From: DATAMF01 sp964472565
GTDB lineage: Bacteria; Chloroflexota; Anaerolineae; Aggregatilineales; Aggregatilineaceae
NCBI GenBank assembly: GCA_964472565.1
Contig: CAYYNB010000007.1
Location: 8,721-72,720, forward strand
Direction: 5' to 3'
Length of the DNA stretch: 64,000 nt
The first letter of the stretch is position 1; each line of letters opens with the position of its first letter. Both the position numbers and the translations under genes were made by a program. Below are positions 62,656 to 64,000 of the stretch, piece after piece. The notes below the pieces were generated by a model, which saw only the letters and a list, made by a program, of their open reading frames with translations, searched no databases and was not told the DNA's origin.

Positions 62656-63349
62656 GGTGTCCGTTCTTCAGAATAGCCGCCAGCACTTGTTCGTAATCTG
62701 CCATCGACGGAAACACATAATCCGGCTGGCAGGCGGTGAGCTGCTCAACCGTATAAGGCCCGGTTGCTACCGCAATTGTTCGCGCCTGGATGCTGGCTGC
62801 ACACGCGACATCGCCCGGTGTATCACCGATGATCACCACCTGATCCGGTGCAAAATCAACCCCCGCATACGCTCTGGCTCGTTCCAGTGCCAGCGGCGGC
62901 AGCATCGGGCGTTCCCACCCTTCCGAACCAAACGCGCCGATCTTAAAATCCACCGGATCAAACCCCGCCGCGCGCAATTTGACCGGAACCAACGAGGACA
63001 TATTGCCTGTGACCAATCCGATCACCACGTCCGGGTTTTGCGCCAGTGTGTGTACGACCTCAATCGCCCCTTCGCACGCCCGAATCGGGAATTGGTGGAT
63101 TATTGAATTCAGACAGCGGGCTACCGTATCGTTATAGTGGTCAATGCGGGCCGCAATCTCTTCGTGTGATATCTCGCCGCCCACCGATTCCAGAATAATC
63201 TGCCAATCTGTTTTCCCTGCGAAATTCACATGATCAACCTTGCCCACTGTTCCAAACACATCCACCAGCGCCAGCCGGGTAGCCGCGCGCCCACACCCGC
63301 CTGTATAGAGCAGCGTTCCGTCAATATCGAATAAAACCAACCGTTGCAT
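62648..63349 (-). CDS. HAD-superfamily phosphatase (Gph/PGP-like)
   Basis: A 233-residue haloacid dehalogenase-like hydrolase. Motif I DIDGTLL (8-14) has the nucleophile and general acid, motif II is LVTGN, motif III Lys lies in the KIGAFG/PPLALERARA region, motif IV is IIGDTPGD. A helical cap sits between motifs I and II, as in phosphoglycolate phosphatase. ATG 63349 follows AAGGACAGG; the frame could extend to 63406. It is the first gene of HAD-sortase-DUF6391-holA. Confidence 0.88.
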   Translation of the reverse strand: MQRLVLFDIDGTLLYTGGCGRAATRLALVDVFGTVGKVDHVNFAGKTDWQIILESVGGEISHEEIAARIDHYNDTVARCLNSIIHQFPIRACEGAIEVVHTLAQNPDVVIGLVTGNMSSLVPVKLRAAGFDPVDFKIGAFGSEGWERPMLPPLALERARAYAGVDFAPDQVVIIGDTPGDVACAASIQARTIAVATGPYTVEQLTACQPDYVFPSMADYEQVLAAILKNGHLD

Positions 63350-63569
63350 AACACCCTGTCCTTGCATGTGAAACCCAGTCCGATTATAACGCAACAAAAG
63401 TGACACTCATCTACTTTATTACGACAATTCACACTACTGGTGCCTCTCCAAAGTGTTTAGACTTTAGGCGGTAGTTTAGGGTTACACAATGCTGCTTTAC
63501 GCGGCTTTTGTGCTGTATCTTTTCAACGTTGTTTACTCGCTCGTCATAATGATCACAAGCGGTTAGCCT

Positions 63570-63605
63570 CCTCCACATTGAGCTTGTGGTCTTGAATTGT
63601 GGAGG
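63570..63605 (+). promoter_or_regulatory. Inverted repeat close to the ribosome site of the POR gene
   Basis: CCTCCACA (63570-63577) and TGTGGAGG (63598-63605) form an 8-bp stem with a 20-base loop; CCTCC could also pair with the GGAGG Shine-Dalgarno at 63611-63615. The rest of the 63350-63620 gap shows no gene. Confidence 0.45.
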
Positions 63606-63620
63606 TCACAGGAGGATTGA

Positions 63621-64000
63621 ATGTCTAACGGTAACTCACCTCGCCATATGGTGACGATTGACGGCAACACCGCTGCGGCAAAAATTGCCCATCCCCTCAG
63701 TGAAGTGATTGCAATTTATCCCATCACTCCGTCCTCACCGATGGGTGAACTGTCGGATGAATTCTCGGCAGCTAATGAGACAAATATTTGGGGAACGGTT
63801 CCCTCCGTCGTCGAAATGCAGTCCGAAGGTGGGGCAGCAGGTGCGGTGCATGGTGCGCTCACGACGGGTGCGCTCAGCACGACTTTTACCGCTTCCCAGG
63901 GGCTGCTGCTGATGAACCCCAACATGTACAAGATCGCGGGCGAACTGACCTCGACGGTCTTCGATGAGTCGGCTCGTTCACTGGCCACTCAGGCGCTGTC
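63621..64000 (+). CDS. Pyruvate:ferredoxin (flavodoxin) oxidoreductase, N-terminal part
   Basis: The first 126 codons of a large PFOR/NifJ-type protein, cut by the window end. The N terminus MVTIDGNTAAAKIAHPLSEVIAIYPITPSSPMGELSDEF is typical of domain I, which binds pyruvate (TxxTPSSPxxE pattern), followed by VEMQSEGGAAGAVHGAL and TFTASQGLLLMNPNMYK. PFOR converts pyruvate to acetyl-CoA and CO2 and reduces ferredoxin, an oxygen-sensitive step that fits facultative or anaerobic life. GGAGG lies 5 bases before the ATG. Confidence 0.93.
   Translation, partial: MSNGNSPRHMVTIDGNTAAAKIAHPLSEVIAIYPITPSSPMGELSDEFSAANETNIWGTVPSVVEMQSEGGAAGAVHGALTTGALSTTFTASQGLLLMNPNMYKIAGELTSTVFDESARSLATQAL

Overview
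The window looks like a stretch of chromosome from a member of the Chloroflexota, probably class Anaerolineae. The main reason is the alternative complex III (act) operon with a pentaheme ActA. Supporting signs are secreted proteins with long Thr/Pro-rich linkers, STAND-type regulators with BTAD or LuxR domains, a DUF6391 protein and class I aldolase. The assignment is inferred from gene content. No rRNA, confident tRNA, CRISPR array, transposase, integrase or phage gene was seen.

Layout. 1-2.5 kb: the 3' part of a MalG-type sugar permease, then a secreted M23 peptidase joined to a beta-propeller-like region. 2.5-9.6 kb (minus strand): two tandem dynamin-like GTPases directly downstream of a TGS-domain uridine-kinase-like protein, and a GH13 glucan hydrolase. 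9.6-18.3 kb (minus): an SH3b/Thr-Pro/TM/zinc-ribbon protein and the act operon (ActA, split ActB1/ActB2, ActC, an ActD-ActE fusion, a diheme lipoprotein cytochrome). 18.5-24.3 kb (plus): a tightly packed cell-wall-like cluster: MurA homologue without several catalytic residues, alpha/beta hydrolase, membrane-anchored MurF-like ligase, Ddl, C39-like peptidase. 24.3-32.6 kb: orphan response regulator, membrane glycosyltransferase, DUF123 nuclease-like protein, class I FBP aldolase, SDR, unknown protein, enoyl-CoA hydratase, a degenerate 5'-nucleotidase-like protein and a Nif3-like protein. 32.7-37.9 kb (minus): ffh-rpsP-khpA-rimM-dprA-manC-DUF503.

38-49.4 kb: an unknown protein, MsrA, a 1118-residue SARP/BTAD + Ser/Thr kinase + STAND ATPase + TPR fusion transcribed away from an Hsp70-like/HEAT/phosphoribosyltransferase trio, then a second, paralogous STAND regulator with a LuxR output domain. 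49.4-57.5 kb (plus): a sugar-uptake locus: LacI regulator with a perfect 18-bp operator, solute-binding protein, two permeases, a large secreted enzyme-like protein with a CBM9-like region, and a GH130 enzyme. This suggests import and processing of beta-mannoside-type oligosaccharides. 57.6-64 kb: KBL/BioF-type aminotransferase, MBL hydrolase, STAS protein, HolA, DUF6391, sortase, HAD phosphatase, and the start of pyruvate:ferredoxin oxidoreductase cut by the window end.

How the parts relate. The act operon passes electrons from menaquinol to c-type cytochromes; no terminal oxidase lies beside it. The 18.5-24.3 kb cluster and the kinase-STAND/Hsp70 neighbourhood are the best candidates for undescribed systems. 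Start sites were moved from the longest reading frame wherever a Shine-Dalgarno sequence or promoter indicated a later start. Intergenic regions are short (none above about 300 bases) and mostly contain hairpins between convergent genes.
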